Below are positions 6,348 through 7,199 of a stretch of DNA of 7,199 nt, piece after piece. Made by a program: the position numbers and the translations under genes. The notes under the pieces are model-generated. The model saw nothing but the letters and a program-made list of their open reading frames with translations. It was not told the DNA's origin and searched no databases. Each line of letters starts with the position of its first letter. The first letter of the stretch is position 1. The DNA comes from Flavobacteriia bacterium (GTDB lineage: Bacteria; Bacteroidota; Bacteroidia; Flavobacteriales_D; Crocinitomicaceae). The stretch covers positions 1 to 7,199 of the forward strand of contig RFSL01000046.1 of NCBI GenBank assembly GCA_009923965.1, read 5' to 3'.

Positions 6348-7199
6348 ATGAGCGAAAAACAAGTTTTTACCTTACAGCAAGTTGTTCGATCAATAAAAAA
6401 AACCTTAGAAGATCGTTATACCCAAAATTATTGGGTGAAAGCAGAAATGCATAAATTGAACAAATATCCTAGCGGTCATGCTTTTCCTGAATTGGTGCAA
6501 AAAGATGAAAATAAAATTGTGGCGCAAATTACTGGTACAATCTGGAAACAACAGCTCGAGCGTATCAACACTAAATTTATAGAAGTCGTAAAGGAACCAC
6601 TGAGAGAAGGAACGACACTACTTCTTTTGGTGAAGATAAACTACAGTGAAACCTTTGGTTTAGGATTGCAAATTTTAGACATTGACCCTTCTTTTTCTCT
6701 AGGAGAATTGCAAAAGCAACGAGAAGAAACATTGCGAAAGCTTGCAAAAGAAGGCTTGTTAAATCTCAATCAAAAATTACATTTTCCCTTACTTCCTAAA
6801 CGCGTTGCTATTATTTCGGCAGATTCTAGTAAAGGGCTTTCTGATTTTTTACAAGTATTACAAGAAAATGAAAAATCCTATTTCATATTTACACATCTTT
6901 TTAATGCCTATTTACAAGGAGATGTTGCAGTTCAAAGTATCATTTCTGCACTTAAAAAAATTAAAAGAGTAAAAGACCATTTTGATATCGTAATAATTGT
7001 CCGTGGGGGTGGCGCAGAAGTCGGAATGACCTGTTACAACAATTACGATCTTTGTAAAGCCATTGCAGAATTTCCTTTGCCTGTATTAACGGGAATTGGT
7101 CACTCTACAAATCTCAATGTCGCTGAAATGGTTTCTTTTAGAAATGAGATTACACCTACCAAATTAGCAGAATTCCTGCTGCAAACCTTTCGTGAATTT
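6348..7199 (+). CDS. xseA: Exodeoxyribonuclease VII large subunit, 3'-truncated
   Basis: The frame is open from ATG at 6348 to the right edge, giving the first 284 residues of a protein usually over 400 long. The missing part is the C-terminal coiled-coil region that binds the small subunit XseB. Exonuclease VII degrades single-stranded DNA from both ends in the cytosol and acts in mismatch repair and DNA damage tolerance. Residues 5-115 are the N-terminal OB-fold, with the family-like FTLQQVVRSIKKTLE (7-21), YWVKAEMHKL (28-37) and a strand ending LQILDIDPSFSLGEL (107-121). The catalytic domain begins with LPKRVAIISADSSKGLSDF (149-167), then VRGGGAE (218-224) and LTGIGHSTNLNVAEM (247-261), ending ITPTKLAEFLL (268-278). 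In E. coli-type enzymes the GIGH region reads GHExDxT, so the acidic residues there are replaced (H252-S-T-N). I recall the same form from other flavobacterial XseA proteins. It starts 21 bases after the kinase stop and probably shares its transcript. Confidence 0.93.
   Translation, partial: MSEKQVFTLQQVVRSIKKTLEDRYTQNYWVKAEMHKLNKYPSGHAFPELVQKDENKIVAQITGTIWKQQLERINTKFIEVVKEPLREGTTLLLLVKINYSETFGLGLQILDIDPSFSLGELQKQREETLRKLAKEGLLNLNQKLHFPLLPKRVAIISADSSKGLSDFLQVLQENEKSYFIFTHLFNAYLQGDVAVQSIISALKKIKRVKDHFDIVIIVRGGGAEVGMTCYNNYDLCKAIAEFPLPVLTGIGHSTNLNVAEMVSFRNEITPTKLAEFLLQTFREF

Overview
The window reads as ordinary chromosome of a member of the Bacteroidota, most likely the order Flavobacteriales. 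Four things point there: AT-rich DNA, a type IX secretion (T9SS) sorting domain on one product, a Bacteroidota-type promoter (TTG, 18 nt, TACTTTTG), and a flavobacterial-type exonuclease VII large subunit. All genes are on the + strand and packed tightly. No mobile element, RNA gene, CRISPR array or gene-free stretch above 90 bases is visible.

Positions 1-3259 look like one operon for periplasmic and surface metal (copper) handling. It starts with the 3' end of a small protein resembling Spy/CpxP-type periplasmic metal-sensor proteins. Its stop overlaps the start of an MbnP-family protein (166-822). Three bases later comes a diheme cytochrome c peroxidase of the MauG/MbnH type (826-1857). After 58 bases follows a YHYH-domain protein with a T9SS C-terminal domain (1916-3259). 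MbnP and MbnH are known from methanotrophs as a pair: MbnH oxidises the first Trp of a WxW motif in MbnP to kynurenine, which MbnP needs to bind Cu(I). The MbnP here keeps WxW (WAW, residues 128-130), so the same chemistry is predicted. There is no methanobactin gene in view.

Positions 3260-3343 separate this operon from the next unit. They hold a weak possible terminator hairpin and a clear promoter whose -7 element lies 4 bases from an ATG, which suggests a leaderless or nearly leaderless transcript.

Positions 3344-7199 hold a second co-directional group: a YgiQ-family radical SAM protein, a sensor-poor two-transmembrane histidine kinase with a GTG start and no response regulator beside it, and the first 284 codons of xseA, which runs off the right edge. 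The most interesting part is the MbnP/MbnH/YHYH cassette, whose third member has no assigned function.
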